DNA of 64,000 nucleotides from Lumbricus rubellus (GCA_945859605.1 OX243815.1:23633031-23697030); one strand, 5' to 3'; counted from the stretch's first letter, positions 1 to 14,200 are shown. Translations and numbers: made by a program. The notes: generated by a model from the letters alone, not told the origin.

Positions 1-479
1 AAAAGGTGTGGCAATTATCTCGAGACATTCCAGGAAGTGGAAAAGATACGGAAGAGATCGGTTACGGCAAAGTAGGAGGTTGTAAGAAAAGTAGCCCCTC
101 CTATTAATTAGTAGACCGGAATATCAGGCCTACCGTAGGCCTAACGTATGACAGCAGCAAGGACTGCATGATAGCTGGCAATTACGGTTATAGGCTAAAG
201 CTCACAGTCCCGCTAGGCCTATACGTTAGGACGGTTAGGCTACTGAAACTGATCCAGTGATCCATCCAGTGCATAGCGCAATAGCGCCCTCGTATGAAAG
301 CCGTTGAAACGTATAATTATCTGCATCAGGATAGTGTAATCATGCAATCATTGCATTTGCAATGCAATGCAAATCCTATAAAATTTCTCAGCTCCACAAA
401 GCCACGTCAGGGAGACCAGTTAATTCACTTGCGACACAAATGACACAAGTCAATTAGCTGAGCGCTAGCCTATAATATA

Positions 480-480
<1 letters not shown>
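1..480. other. Noncoding, no gene seen
   Basis: No supported coding frame. Several GGCCTA/TAGGCC words occur (for example around 130-240). A short repeat-like stretch with TTGCATTTGCAATGCAATGC lies near 340-370. Confidence 0.5.

Positions 481-547
<67 letters not shown>
481..547. repeat. (TG)n microsatellite
   Basis: About 33 uninterrupted TG units, followed by TATGCGCGCGCG. Alternating purine-pyrimidine, so Z-DNA prone. Confidence 0.97.
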
Positions 548-550
<3 letters not shown>

Positions 551-944
551 CGCGCGCGTAGGCTCCATTCATTTCATGTTCTAGCGCATAACGAGTGCAT
601 TGTTACTAACTAAGTCTGTTTTTGTGCCAGCAGACGTCAGTCGTCGCGTGTATCACGTGTCACAAACAGACTGCCAATGGAGACCACGTGATGATGATGA
701 TGATTATCAGGTGGCGACATCTCCCGACAGACGACGAACGAGCGACGGAAAGATGGACGGAAGGAAGGGATCGGATGGAGGCGGATCAGGTGGTTGGAAG
801 AAAGAACGAATCCCTAGAAGCCATTGACTGACACTGTCTTGCGCCGCTCTAGTTTTACATTATGTTGGCAAAGGCAACGTCAGTCGTCGTATGTATCACG
901 TGTCACAAACAATGGAGACTAGGCCTACGGTGATTTAAAACGGT
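548..944. other. Noncoding stretch before an RTE fragment
   Basis: No supported gene. Two diverged copies of a segment containing CGTCAGTCGTCG, TATCACGTGTCACAAACA and CAATGGAGAC occur near 634-685 and 880-920, so part is a small direct duplication. Confidence 0.4.
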
Positions 945-1206
945 GGTGGACAAAATCAGGCAAAGAAGGCTCAGATGGTTCGGCCATGCACGTTGAGCGA
1001 ATGGAAGAAAAGAGACTACCCCTCGCGGCCTTGAACGGGCACGTAGAGAAAGAGAGAAGCAGAGGAAGACAACAAAAAACCTGATTGGACAACGTCAAGG
1101 AAGACCTGAAGGAGATGGATATCGACATGTCAAGAGCAAAGGATCTCATCAGAAACAGAGAAATTTGGAGAAGTCATGTGGGAGCCTCATCGTCGCCACT
1201 CGAGTG
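945..1206 (+). mobile_element. RTE-like LINE 3' fragment
   Basis: Degenerate coding remnant. RRLRWFGHA is readable at about 949-975, and after frame breaks DLKEMDIDMSRAKDLIRNRE followed by IWRSHVGAS, ending in a stop near 1204. These match the end of RTE/BovB-type polymerases (WFGHxxR, then a REAWR-like motif). It is a different family from the LINE at 8586-10856. Confidence 0.6.
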
Positions 1207-1934
1207 ACGGAAGAGAATATATAGAAGAAAGGTAACAACTTGCAATATTATTCGCAAATGCTGTGGAGTCCAAGTATCGGCATTGTTCGTGAGAACGTGT
1301 CTGAGTCTATAATCCCCTAACGGCTACTCTGCCGCCTCCGACAACCGGACTTCAACCCCCTTAAGTATTCATACTAGAGACTGCCCTTTGAACAGTTCCT
1401 CCAACTCGATGCAGCGCTCGTCAACAAGCTCGTACACATGTCCGATGAAGTTCAAAGATTATAACAACGCTCCAAAAGATTTCCGCGCAGTGTTCAAGCT
1501 ACTTGTAGTTAAGTGACATTAATATTACATATATTAGGGTATAAATCACGAACTTGTAGAATAAAACGACCTCTTGGCCCATGAAAATTGTCGGGTGCTT
1601 GGCCCAAGTGGCCCCTCTCGACGGGCCTGATGAACGGATACAACTGCAAGTGAACAGCAGAGGATTTAACAACGTTTAACATCGTTAAGTTAGTGCAGAG
1701 AGCAAATTTCCTGCTTTACTGGTGTGGTAGAGTGGCACTATATAAATTTCCGTAGCAAATACATTTTCTGCACAAATGTAAAATTACTGTGTAGGGTGGA
1801 TTAGCCGGGTAAACAAACCGTTTCGGAGATAGTTATAAGCAAGGAGTAACTACACAATAATTTGTTTTGTAAGGAAGAACATATCAATATGATACATAGC
1901 CTACATCATATTAATATAGTGTGTGTGTGTGTGT
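1207..1934. other. Noncoding, no gene seen
   Basis: No supported coding frame. It ends in a short GT run (1919-1935) directly before the hAT-type element. Confidence 0.4.
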
Positions 1935-1942
1935 GTTGCCAA

Positions 1943-3225
1943 TAGACCTGGGAGTCGACCCCAATAAGTCGACCCCAGTCGACTTGGTCGTCCCAAGTCG
2001 GGTCGGGTCGTTTCTGGTCACCGCAACTGACCCCAAGTCGAATTTTGTAAAGGAAAGTCACTTGAAGTTGTTTTTACCCCAAGTCGACTTAAACCGACTT
2101 GAGACACAAACATAGTTGAAATTGTCACTTTTTGCTAAACAGGGACTATAGCCTAGCTTATACTGAATATTTCACCGGTATACGCTTACCGTGCAGACTG
2201 CCATCTGCCGATCTATTCATATAATTTGTTATTCTATGCTGAAACGTCAAGCTTATGCATGTGCTTAGCCTGATTAAATAGTGAAACAAAATGTTACTAA
2301 AATATTAGCAAGTATGCTTATCAAGACATGAATATGAGCAGGTCATTAAACTTATACAGGCATAATGCAGCTGTAGTTGTCAGTGAATTCGGCGCAAAGA
2401 AAGCTGGATCTACAAGGCCTAGTAGTGAATCGATATTTTGGCTTTACTTTGGCACGCTGTTGTCTGCAAAGGGAAAAGCTGGCCAATTGGACAATGAAAG
2501 ACTTTACTGCCAGTGTGTAGGCTTAGGTTACTATAATAGCAGCCTACAGTAACTGCCGGATGATGCGATTGCAATGCTATTATTTTGCTAAGCTGCGGAA
2601 TGATGTTGGCGGCCGATCAATTATGAAAACAGAATGAGGCCTACAGATGAAGCCTATCATTACACGCCATTCAGTGCAACCTGCCCGCGGTCCCCCCATT
2701 TTATCTTAGATCTTGCGCGTTTTACAAATTTATTTAATATTAATATTAATAACAAAAATAATAATAATGAGTGCAATCTGAATAATCACAGACAATGGAT
2801 AAGGTAAAATTCGCAGGCCTAACAATTTGTCGTCGCATGGTCTAGGCTACTAGATGGTCCCTAAGCATCACAAAACTATTCAAACTGAAATACAAACAGT
2901 CTTAAATGGGCTTAATAAAACTTTAACAAATTCATGCATCAATTAAGAGTTGTGGCCTCATTATTCATTGGTAGGCTTAGGCCAATATGAAATTAATGCT
3001 TGCCAGGAAAAATTGGCTTGACCTCTGCCATTAGTAGCCGTACGTAAACCTATAGGCTAATGGCTGTTACCATGTCAGAAGTCGACTTCAAGTCGGAAGT
3101 CGGTTGGTTTTCTGCCAAGTCGGGTCAAGTCGTTTTGACTCCAAGAAGTCGACTTCAAGTCGACCTCAAGTCACTTTAGGGTCAAGTGGGGTCAGATTAG
3201 CTGACCAAAGTCACTCCCAGGTCTA
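1943..3225. mobile_element. Non-autonomous hAT-type element, 1283 bp, 8-bp TSD
   Basis: Ends are TAGACCTGGGAGTCGAC on the left and, in reverse complement, TAGACCTGGGAGTGAC on the right. Perfect 8-bp direct repeats GTTGCCAA flank it (1935-1942 and 3226-3233), the TSD length of hAT elements. Both ends are packed with AAGTCGAC/GTCGACTT words in both orientations (1950-2105 and 3078-3185), like the subterminal transposase-binding repeats of hAT elements. No transposase frame is visible inside. Confidence 0.85.
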
Positions 3226-3258
3226 GTTGCCAAGCAAGCCCTATTATATTATAATACG

Positions 3259-3263
<5 letters not shown>

Positions 3264-3302
<39 letters not shown>
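3264..3302. repeat. (TA)n microsatellite
   Basis: About 19 TA units, followed by a purine-rich GA/GACA tract to about 3350. Confidence 0.95.
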
Positions 3303-3304
<2 letters not shown>

Positions 3305-3798
3305 AAAGAAAGAGAGACAGCCAGACAGAGAGAGATAGACAGGGAGAGATCAACAGTTATTTTCTACATAGATTGTGTCTACATAGCTCTCTAACAAAAA
3401 CAGAGAGATTTCATGTTAACGGCCATTTTGGTACTGTCTTCTAACTATCTAGACAGTTTCATATTTCAAACAACAAAGTCAAAATAATGACAAATCACAT
3501 TTAGTATCTTCATCAGAGGTATGAATTATATTCTGAGTAACAGAAAGACATTTCTTTCAAAAACACAATCCAACCAAACTCTTCACATGACTGCAGATGC
3601 ACACATCTGAAAATCCAGAAATCTCTAAACACCATAATACATGCATACCAGCACAAGTGCCACACGTTTCCGATTTGAAAACTTCTACATCGCATCGCAC
3701 ATCTCAGCACTGATCATCAACTCTTCCACTTAGTCCACACACTCAAATCAATCGTACTCAGCGATCCAAGCATTTGCACACACCTCCATCCATTCAAA

Positions 3799-3826
3799 TG
3801 TACACGAATCAGGACATTCGTGTACA
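3799..3826. repeat. Perfect 11-bp hairpin
   Basis: Left arm TGTACACGAAT, loop CAGGAC, right arm ATTCGTGTACA. It lies about 1.5 kb past the TOM70 stop on the minus strand. Role unknown. Confidence 0.7.
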
Positions 3827-4939
3827 GACCGATACCCACCACAGTACACACAACATTGACTCGACAGAAACAGTTAAAGTGCTAAGTCTTAGAAAGACAG
3901 ACATATCAAAACAAACATCCGACAGCTCTTCAAATCAAAGCCACATCTAACCACTCAACAGACGTGAAGGGCAGCCTGTGACACGAAGGTAAGCAGGAGT
4001 AGATGTAGCGATTGGAATGTCCACACGCAATAATACATTGAGCAGAAGGATGAAAGATGCTTCAGCAGCTACGACGAAGCTTCATCAGCATTAAGCGGTC
4101 CATCTTTGTAAGCAGAGAACTAACACAATGTATCTCTGTGTTATGGCTGAGTTTAAGTGAACAGTAAAAACAATCTCTACATCACTAATTGAATGTGAAC
4201 ATCTGTTTTAAAACCGTTACTTTGCACAAAAGACAACTTCAGAACGCTTGTGTAAATATATGACCTGTAAGATAAAATTTCAGAGTTATGGGGCATTGAT
4301 GGACTAACAAACTAATGTTTTCTGGATATATTTTTACAGCTTGGATAACTTTGACCGTAGAAGTTAAAAATATATAGAAAACACGGAAATAGAAGAAAAT
4401 ATCGGAAACAAATACAACAGGGTTAGCTACATCTACAAACTGCTGATAAAACCTTCAAATTGCACTGCTTGCAAACAAGGCCAATCTCCATACACAACCA
4501 GTTCAACAGCAAATCATACAGCGTGACATCTACAAACAATCCATAATTCAGATACCTGCACAACGTTTCTACAATACCCTTACATACATAACTAATAAAT
4601 ATGTATGATCAAGTAATCATGTTGACCACGTACAATTAGGTATATTCTATGTACGGTATGTACAATGTACATACAAGCACTTTGGACATTTATGCTTGGC
4701 ATTAATAAGCTGCTTTTCAAAATCTTGTCCGAAGCTGCACAAGTACACTTGCACCGAAAACCACAACTGTTTCGTTACATCAATACCAGAGGAACAACAC
4801 ATGTTGAATCCTTATGCCATGAATCTCAGACTAACTGCTCTCAATCCTATTGATCACAACTGGTTCTGCAACAGCACAGTCATCATCTATATGTGTACGT
4901 CTATTTAAACGGTGACACGAGCCAACATTTTCAACAATC

Positions 4940-5098
4940 TCAATCCACGCCAATAGATTCAACTTACAAAACATCTCAATCCGCTACAAACACATTCAAC
5001 TTACAAAACATCGCAATCCGCTACAAACACATTCCACTTAAAAACATCGCAATCCGGTACAAACACATTCAACTTACAGAACATCGCAATCTGTTCCA
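4940..5098. repeat. 36-bp tandem repeat, about 4.4 copies
   Basis: Units of 36-37 bp, each starting CAATCCGCTACAAACACATT or a near variant and ending AACATCGC. It lies 200-360 bp past the TOM70 stop codon, probably in the 3' UTR. Confidence 0.8.
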
Positions 5099-5297
5099 CG
5101 AATCATCTTGACTCTGAATTCTAAACACCAGTCCACTGCATTGGTTTCAGCCTTTGCTACATACGCACGTGTTTTCTATTCTACACACCATCGTAGGTTA
5201 ACGATTACAAACTTTTATCAAGCCAAAATTTATACAGATCGACTTTGAGAATCGATAGAATTAATCCGATTAAATTGTTCAACTGTCTCTGTTGTGC

Positions 5298-8200
5298 TTA
5301 CATCATGCTCGGCATCTGTATGCCAAGGAACTGCGCTACTCTTGCCTGCGCCATGGCTGCGTCAAGCAGCGAATACAGATGCGCCATCTCATCCTCTGTC
5401 CTCGAAAGGTTGATCGCTTTGTTGAACAATTCAATCGCTTTATCCAGACTGCCCCTGTCAGAATTCAAACATGCATTCATAAGTATTTAAAACGATAAGA
5501 GGAGCAATGCTAGCAATAACATCCCGCATTAAACCATCCGTGTCCAATCCCCAATGCCACTGCCTTCAGAAAAGCATCTTTGCAGATGGCTTGGGATGAC
5601 AAGATCTGAGTTTCCTAGGATAATATTAATCTTTTACCCATTTGCCCCAAGAATATCTGCTGAAAACGGGCTTAAAATTTAAAAATGAACGGGTAAAGGG
5701 TTAATATCTCTCAGTTAATTTTTCTCTGCTGATGGCGCTCCTCTCATGCCTTTGCTCTACTAATAACCTGAACTTAACAATGACCACTTGTTTACGAAGA
5801 GCCATACAGAAAAGAGCATGATACAAGTTTCATTTTAAAGCTCTACGAAATCTTAAATTTATACGATCAAATAAAGATACTTTTATGAGATATACAGACA
5901 GAACCAATTGCGGAATTTATTAAGGCAGATGCCTACAGTAGTTGTGCATACTTGATACACTCTAAACAAAGACTCTGAATATCTCAAACCTCTGGATTTC
6001 AATCGTGCCCAAAGTTTCGTAAGCAAATTCACATTTGCTGTCGACCTCCATTGCCTTTTCGATAAGTCGTGCTGCCTCGTCGATGTCCTGTCTCCACTGC
6101 AACCTCAGCAACCTGGAATCATCCAAGAATAATTGTGGCTTTCAATTTAAGAAATCGATAGAAAATCAACAAACTGCTCAAAATGCAAATAAAAAATCAG
6201 AATACTTCCAGACGAAAATAAGGCAAGTTTTAGAATTCCAAATTTAATCTGATTATCACTTTTTTATTGGCACTATAGAAAATCTGCTAGTTTCCCCTTA
6301 GTGGCGATAAACAAAGAAGGCGCCCACTCGAATCAATCTTGGATGTCAGAAGTGATTACGAGTACCGGTAATCAACTCATCTTGAATCACTGACAGCGAA
6401 TTTTATTTTCATTTCTGCCATAATTTTATTTTCATTTCTGCCATAATTTTATTTTCAATTCTGCTATAATTTTATTTTCATTTTGCCGTAATTTTATTTT
6501 CATTTCTGCCGTAATTTTATTTTAACTTCTGCCATAATTTTATTTTCATTTCTGCCATAATTTTATTTTCACTTCTGCCAAAATTTTATTTCCATTTCTG
6601 CCATAATTTTATTTTCATTTCTGCCGTAATTTTATTTTCATTTCTGCCGTAATTTTATTTTCATTTCTGCCGTAATTTTATTTTCATTTCTGCCATCACA
6701 AAATGTTAGAATTTGACGAAATACATGATGTTATGATAAAAGTGCCATATCCCATTGTCTTACCATTGGTCAACAATCTCTTACAAGTAATTGTAAAAAA
6801 TAAATAAATACTAGAGTTGAATGCTGAAGTCCATCCAAGCTAGATGAATCCAGAATAGGACAAGTGAGAGTCAGCTTGACGATCATTTAAAGTCTGTAGG
6901 CAAGAACTTTCTATTTCTTACCCTCTGTGAACGTAGATGCTACCATTGTCGGGCTCTAACTCAATGGCTTTCTTGAAATTGTCGTCAGCCGTGTCAAACG
7001 TTTTTAGGTCAATAAGAACCTTAAAACAAAATCAAAACAAAAGCAAGTGTAAAATATAAGCACAAAAAAGTAGACTGCAAGCCATCATTCAAAGTAATGG
7101 TGTAATAAGCAATTAAGTTACCAGCATTGGATCCAGTAATTATTAAATCCTATTTGTAGTTCAATGTTGCCGGTGGATACAATGGTATAAAATACATGGC
7201 AGTTACATGGCAAATCACAGGCACCTATCTCTCTGATCCATTACAACTTGAACTTGGGTAGCTATCTGTGAAATGTCAAAATTATCTGGCTGACTTAGCT
7301 GAAGTTAGTTCTTCATTTGATTACTTAAATAGATGTCACGTTGTTCAATTTCTTCGTTTGAGCCAAGAAATCTTCAAGACTTCAAGTCCCAGTCTCTAAC
7401 AGTCTTTTTATATTCATGTCATGTCATTTATTGAACACTGTAAAAATGGCCTATTCTATGTCAACCTCGTCACCTGTAATAACCCACTCATTCAATCAAA
7501 TATGTCATCTGCCCTATTAATACAGCATGACTTGGGATCCTCTAACCACAATCAGCTTTATTTAATAATACATCTCTCCACGGCTGTTTCTACCACTTAC
7601 CTGACCAAAAAGTGCATACCCCTCGGCACAGTCTGGAAATTTAGCAATCGTTGATTCGAACGACTGTACAGCAGATTGAATCGCCGATTCGTCCTCTTGG
7701 CTCACAGCCAAGCGATAATCTAGAAAAAGCGAACAATGATAATAAAAATAACAATAATGATAATTACGAACAACTAACCACCCAAATGAAGTACAAAACA
7801 CTGCTGAATATATGCAGCACACGATTTCAATGTATTATATTTGTACACTACCACTTCAACAATTCAAAATGATTCATGTCTCGGAGAAGACGGAATCTTT
7901 AGTCAGCTTCAACAGGTAAGCTATTCAACATGTTACACAGAATATGTGAAAGCCTTCTGTCAGGCAGGTGAGTTGTGTCATTAAACAGCAACTAGCCAAT
8001 CCAGTATATTATAAAATAACAAAATCTAATCTAACCTTATAACTTTTATAAGAACACTACAATATATAATAGGCAAAACCAACAGAAAGTGGGAAAACAC
8101 ACCGTACTTGCCTAATTCATGGTTAACAAATACAGCCAGCTAACGACAAATGTTGACATGCCTTGCTACAACTATTAAAAAGCAATTTTCAACGTTTGAA

Positions 8201-11200
8201 AAAACAATTTAAAACATCTATGTATACCTTACCAGCATAACATTTTTGTGCGTGAGCGACAGCAAAAGATGTACTAAGTGTGACGCTCTTCGCAAAGTCT
8301 TTTGCGGCTTCATCGAATTTCTCCATCAGCAGCTTTATCTAGAATCAGAAAAACAGCAAAAGATCACTTCAACCTCCCCTTATGATGACAGTCATTTTGC
8401 CGACCATGGAGACACAAGGAACTCAATTGGTCCAAACATAGATATCATCAGGTGCCAACAATTAGAGATGATTAATGTATGTATGTATGTATGTATGTAC
8501 GTAGTACGTACGTATGCATGCATGCATATATGTATGACCAACACTCCAAGTGTATATGACCTAGACATATAATATAATGCACACCTGGTCACCTGGTGCC
8601 GTCAGCTACTGGAGCTCTGGCGAAAGCCCTGGTGCATCTTCTCCAGTTGATCCTCTCCCTAGTCGCCTCTCTTAGTTCCTCCAGTCTCATGCCAGACTTT
8701 TCCTGTACTTCATCCAACCATTTCTTCCTTGGTCTTCCGCATCTTCTCCGTCCCTCACCGCATGCCGTCATCAGCTCCTTTTCCAAACCGTTAGATCTCA
8801 TCACATGGCCGAAGTAGCTCAATTTCCTCCAAGTTGCTGTTTGCTGCAGTGTCTCCTCCCTCTCTATTCCGAGCTCCTCGCGCACCGATTCGTTAGTTCT
8901 CTTCTCCGTCCATGAAATCCTTAGCATCTTTCTCCAAATCCACATCTCACACGCGTTGATTTTCTTTTCCATATCCCGTGTCTTTGTCCATGTCTCGCAT
9001 CCATATAGGACGACTGGGAAGATCAGTGCTCTTACCAGTCTTTTCTTTGCTTCCCTGCTCACGTATTTGTCCTTCCAAATCTTTTCCAGACCGTTCATTG
9101 CCGTTTTCCCCATTGTTACCCTCCTCCTTATTTCCATATCACTTCTTCCCTCCTTCTCTATCATAGATCCCAGGAATGTGAAGCTCGATACTACCTCTAT
9201 CGTTTCTCCATCCACCTCAAAGTTTTTCCATGTTGCAGTTGTCATAACCTTTGTTTTCTTTACATTGAAGTATAGTCCCGCCTTTTCGCTTTCCTTCCTG
9301 ACTCTTCTTATTAACTCGACTAGGTCGTCCCTCTTACCCGCCAATAATGTCGTATCATCGGCGTACCTCAGATTATTCAGTATTTTCCCCGCTATCCTTA
9401 CCCCCTCTGTTGCCTCCTCCAATCCAGCCCTCCTCATAATTCTCTCGGCATACAGATTGAACAGGAAAGGGGACAAAATGCACCCCTGCCTCACTCCTTT
9501 CCTTATTTTAAATTTCCCTGTGTCACCATATTCAGTTCTTATTACCGCTTCTTGATCCACATAGAGGCCCCGTAGTAGTTTAATCAAATGCTTCGGAATT
9601 CCCATCTCAATTAGCGTCTGCCACAGTAGTGTATGGTCTATGCAATCAAATGCCTTGCTATAGTCTATAAAACACATATGCACCTGTTGCCCGTATTCCC
9701 TCTGTCTCTCCATAATCCACCTTATATTGGCGATGTGATCGCGCGTTCCTCGCGCCTTCCTAAATCCCGCTTGGTTGGTTGGTAATTCCCTTTCGATTGT
9801 CTTCTCCATTCTTTTGTGGATTATTTTGAGGAGTATTTTGCTCGTGTGCGATATCATCGCTATCGTTCGATAATTTCCACACTCTCTTGCATCTCCTTTC
9901 TTGAATATTGGTATGAACACGGACCTTTTCCAATCCTCCGGCCACTGCCCAGTTTTCCAGATTTGATTGCATAGTTTTGTAATAGTTCTCACCACTGCTT
10001 CATCTCCCGCTTTTACCAGTTCTATAGGTATTCCATCATGTCCTGGCGCTTTGTTGTCCTTGAGCTGTTTTATCGCCCACTCCACCTCTACCTCCAATAT
10101 CTCTGGTTCGTTCTCAACTTCCTCTATTTTGATGTTTTCCTTCTCGACACATTCATCTTCCATGTACAGCTCTTCCGTATACTCTCTCCACCTTTCCTTT
10201 ATCTCCTCCTCATCTCCTATTATCTTCCCATCCTTCGACTTGAGTGAACCCATTCTAGGGCCTGCTGTCTTTGTTATTTCCTTCATCTTTGCGAACAGTT
10301 CTTTAGTTCTTCCTTTCTTTCCTTCTTCCTCCAGTTCTCTGCACATTTCGTTGAGATGGTTTTCTTTATCCTCCCTTGCCTTCCTTTGGAAGGTCTTATT
10401 CAACGTTTTTACCCTATCCCTGTTCCCTTCCTTCTTTGCTTCTCTCCTTTCTATTGCCACCTCAATGGTCTCTTCGGATAACCATGGGGTAGTTTTCCTT
10501 GATGTTTTCTTTGGTACATGTTTCTCCGTAGTCTCCTGGATCGCAGTTTTCATCTTTGTCCATAACGTGTTCGTATCCTGCTCTTCCATTGTATCGTCTG
10601 TCTCTAAGATCTCAAACCTATTCTTTATCTCTACTCTGTATTCTGGTGTTATGCCTTTGCAATCAAAACTGGTCAGTCTTTTATCTCTCTTCATCTTCTT
10701 CAACTTTAGCTGCAATGTAGCCACTATTATCTCGTGGTCTGTTCCGCAATCCGCCCCCGGTCTTGTTCTTACGTCTTTTATCGTGCTCTTCCATCTTTTG
10801 TTCACCACCACGTAGTCGATCTGATTCCGGTGTTTTCCATCCGGTGTATAATGTGCATAATATAATGCACACCCTGAATAAAAACAATTGCAGGCAAATC
10901 CATTCACATAGACACTCCTCATCCGCAATTTAAAAACTGAAATGACGAACACTTCCAACCTGTCCTTTATGATGATAAATGTCTGAATTTTCAGGATCCA
11001 GTGATACTGCCAGATTGAAGTCATCCAGCGCTTCCACTTGCAGACCCATCTGCATCCTCAGACTCCCTCGCTTTATCAGAGCGTTAGAACGGATCTGAAC
11101 ATTAAAAACACCCACATCAGTATGTTTGATAGAATTTCAAATATTCTGCAAAATCTACATTATGTGAAAATAAATTGAAAATCAGCTAATTATCTATATT

Positions 11201-14200
11201 AACCCTATCGCCCCGAGAAACCGATATTTCGGTGTGTTAGCCATTGAGTTACGGGAACCCAGGGGCGAAAGGGTTAAATATGTATTGCCATCCGGTACTT
11301 CAACACAGTTGCTTTCATAACAATTTTAATCATACCATAAAAAAGGAACCTATTTAAAGCTCTTCCAGATCTCAGCTAGTTCCAGCCAGCACAAAAAGAC
11401 GTCACCGTCCATACTGCCACCTACCCTTTTGTCTACTCCATTCATGTTGAGCAATTTTTCAAAGTCTTCCACGGCTTTGTTGGATTCTCCTCTCAGCAGA
11501 TAGAAAGTTGCTCGCAGCAGCAGTGACTCGACGGCATGGGCAGCGTGGTCCGAGTCAATTTCGGATGTGCACAGGCGAATGATGTCGCTGTATTCACGCT
11601 TACGAAGTTGTCGTAACGCTCGTCTGTAGTGACTTCTACCGGCAAAAAAGAATGCAAAACAAATAAGTTTGAATTGTTCTATTTGGTTAGGCGTAGAAAA
11701 AAAATGTTGTGTTTCCGGTAACCCGACCGACCCATTTTTACGGCCGCAACTCAAATATTTTTGTAAAAAATTTATTTAAAAAAAAAAAATTTTCCAAATT
11801 TTTTTTCTTTTTTTAAATTAATTTTTTTTTTGAAAAAATATATTTTTAACATTTGTATTGACATAACATAAGGGACGTCAACAAAATGAAATTAATAGGA
11901 CTGTTTCTAGAGCAGTTTTAGGTGCAGACTGTCGGGGAAATAGGCAGTTTATACTTGCTTAGAACACGTACTTTGATTCAGCGCGCAAAAAAGATTAGTG
12001 GGGTATACTTTTTCGGATAGTCACTGCATAAAAATATTTTACCAAAATAAAAATATTTTCCGACCTACCGACCCAATTTTTTTTAGCTCTGTTACCGGAA
12101 ACACAACATTTTTTTTAGGCCTTAGCTCAATTACATTAACTTTTACTTGTCTTCTTACATCGAAATCCCTTCTCTCACCCATTTACCTCCTCAGCCATCT
12201 TAATATAGATTTTCAATAGCTTCCTGTAATCACCTTTTAACTCTCTGTCTTCCCTCGCATTTCTAAAAACATATTCCGTATTATCTTTCTAACACAGACG
12301 ATAACCTTTTGTTGTCTTAAAAAAATTTGTAAATTTCAAAAATTTTCAGAACTTTTCATCTTTTGAAAAAGTAAAAAATCTGACCATGACACCAAAGTAA
12401 ATGTAACATTGAAATAATAACGTTGCTTTGTCCTGTCCTGATGCGGAGCAGCAATCATGAGCTCCTGTCTACTACACCAAGACCCACATCTTGTATAATT
12501 CTAACTGAAATATATCCCCTATAATCAAACGTACGTTTTCCACATTTTTAAACAAATAGGTAAAAAAAACACATAAAATCATCAGGATGCATTCTTCATA
12601 AAATTAAAGCACACTTACTTCAAACTCTTTGAATCTTTCTCCATTTCCTCTACTCGCTCCTTCTCGTCTCCTTCTTTTCGATCGTAAAGGACGTCCGTCT
12701 TCGTCTCATCTGCTTCTTGCAAATCACTCATTATTGGATCATTTGCGAATGAATAGAAGTAGTTTCGAATGAACTGAGGTGATGGATCTTGTGGCTGACG
12801 AGTCTATGACAAGCAGAAGAGAAACACAGCAACTTGAAAAATGTGTGCATAAGCAACAGCATGTTTGGAACAACGCCATGGCAAGAGGACAGTTATTTTT
12901 ATGCTGCAAACCATTTTATGCCTCACATGTCATTTAATCGTTATCTCACAGCACAGTAAGAAATATAATACTTCACTATATGTCAGTCCTAGAGGTCATA
13001 CAAGGTCAATCTCAATGTCAGATCAGTCCCGGTTCAAGATCGATATGTGTCTAATTATTTCCATGTGCTTCCCAAAAAAGTTAGTAGGCCTAACAATAAA
13101 CATAGTTAGAATTTTTAGTATTATTATGTAATGTATATATTATCATGTCGCACACGGGATTAAAAAGCTGTCGCAGCGAAGGGGTTAATGCTGAACTATG
13201 TATTTTTAAAGAATTTAGAAAATTAAATGTCCTGCTAATCACAAAATAAGAAATTCTCATGTTCCTGTAAACCACCAGTTCTGCATTTTAACCATGATTT
13301 TTTTGCATGGCATGGAATAATGTTCCTAACTCAATGAATATTTGAACTTGGTTAAAGTATACTTTCTAGTGAAACACGATGAAATGTTTCTCTTAGACTA
13401 ATACTTTAACATGTATCAAAACACAGACAAAAGTCTACAGTTATAAACTACAGAAACATTGTACCTTGATTTACAAGCAATATGGCAATTTTTACAAATA
13501 ACTAAGTTCTAAATTTCCCACGTCAATTGATTACAGATATGATAACAAACCTGGTATTTATCTTTGGCTCGACTTCGTCCTAGATTTTTAAGGACCCGGT
13601 CAGCCATAAGAAGACTTGCTTGATTGCTGAAATTCTCCAGAATACAGACTGCGGTAACATCTGAATAAGAAAGAAAAAATAAAACTTTTATGCACAGCAG
13701 TGGCATCATACGTTATAATCATGCACACTAAAAAGGAAAAGGTTTCACATGTACATGAAATTTGAATAAGACAAAATAAAGAAGAGGGAATATGAAATCT
13801 ACAGGAAAACAGTAACTCAGCCAAGCCCACAGCTCCTCACAAACTTGACACTTTTTCATACTTGAAGAAAAAATATACAGCAGGGAAAACTAAATAACAT
13901 GTATATTAATTGGAGTTTCAAAGCGATGAAGAAATCATAAATGCCTTAAAAAGGTCCTTCTGTAAAAACTCAGGAAGTATCTTTTACTGTTGCGCAAATT
14001 CACACACAACCTTCTAGACACTTTGTCAATTCATTCTGAAGTTCGTTGGCTTTTGCACGACGAAAGAGAGCCTTCACATAGCGATTGTTATATTCCAGTG
14101 CCTTAGAGCAATCTTCTATGACGTTCTCATAACTCTTCTGCAAACGAAAAGCAGAAATATGATACAAAAAATTTGTAACACACAGGAAAGACAGCAACTA

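Larger units (their letters stand above)
3303..5297. other. 3' flank of TOM70, probably in part 3' UTR
   Basis: No further gene seen. It holds a perfect 11-bp hairpin at 3799-3826 and a 36-bp tandem repeat at 4940-5098. On the minus strand no clear AATAAA was found close to the TOM70 stop, so the transcript end is unknown. Confidence 0.4.

Noticed and set aside
8956..10815. Plus-strand open frames of 199 and 282 codons
   Set aside because: They are antisense shadows of the LINE reverse transcriptase ORF, with low-complexity Ser/Phe/Leu composition.
10857..11024. Upstream extension of the LINE frame to an ATG at 11024
   Set aside because: The TSD fixes the element's edge at 10856; the rest overlaps TOM70 exon 7 in another frame.
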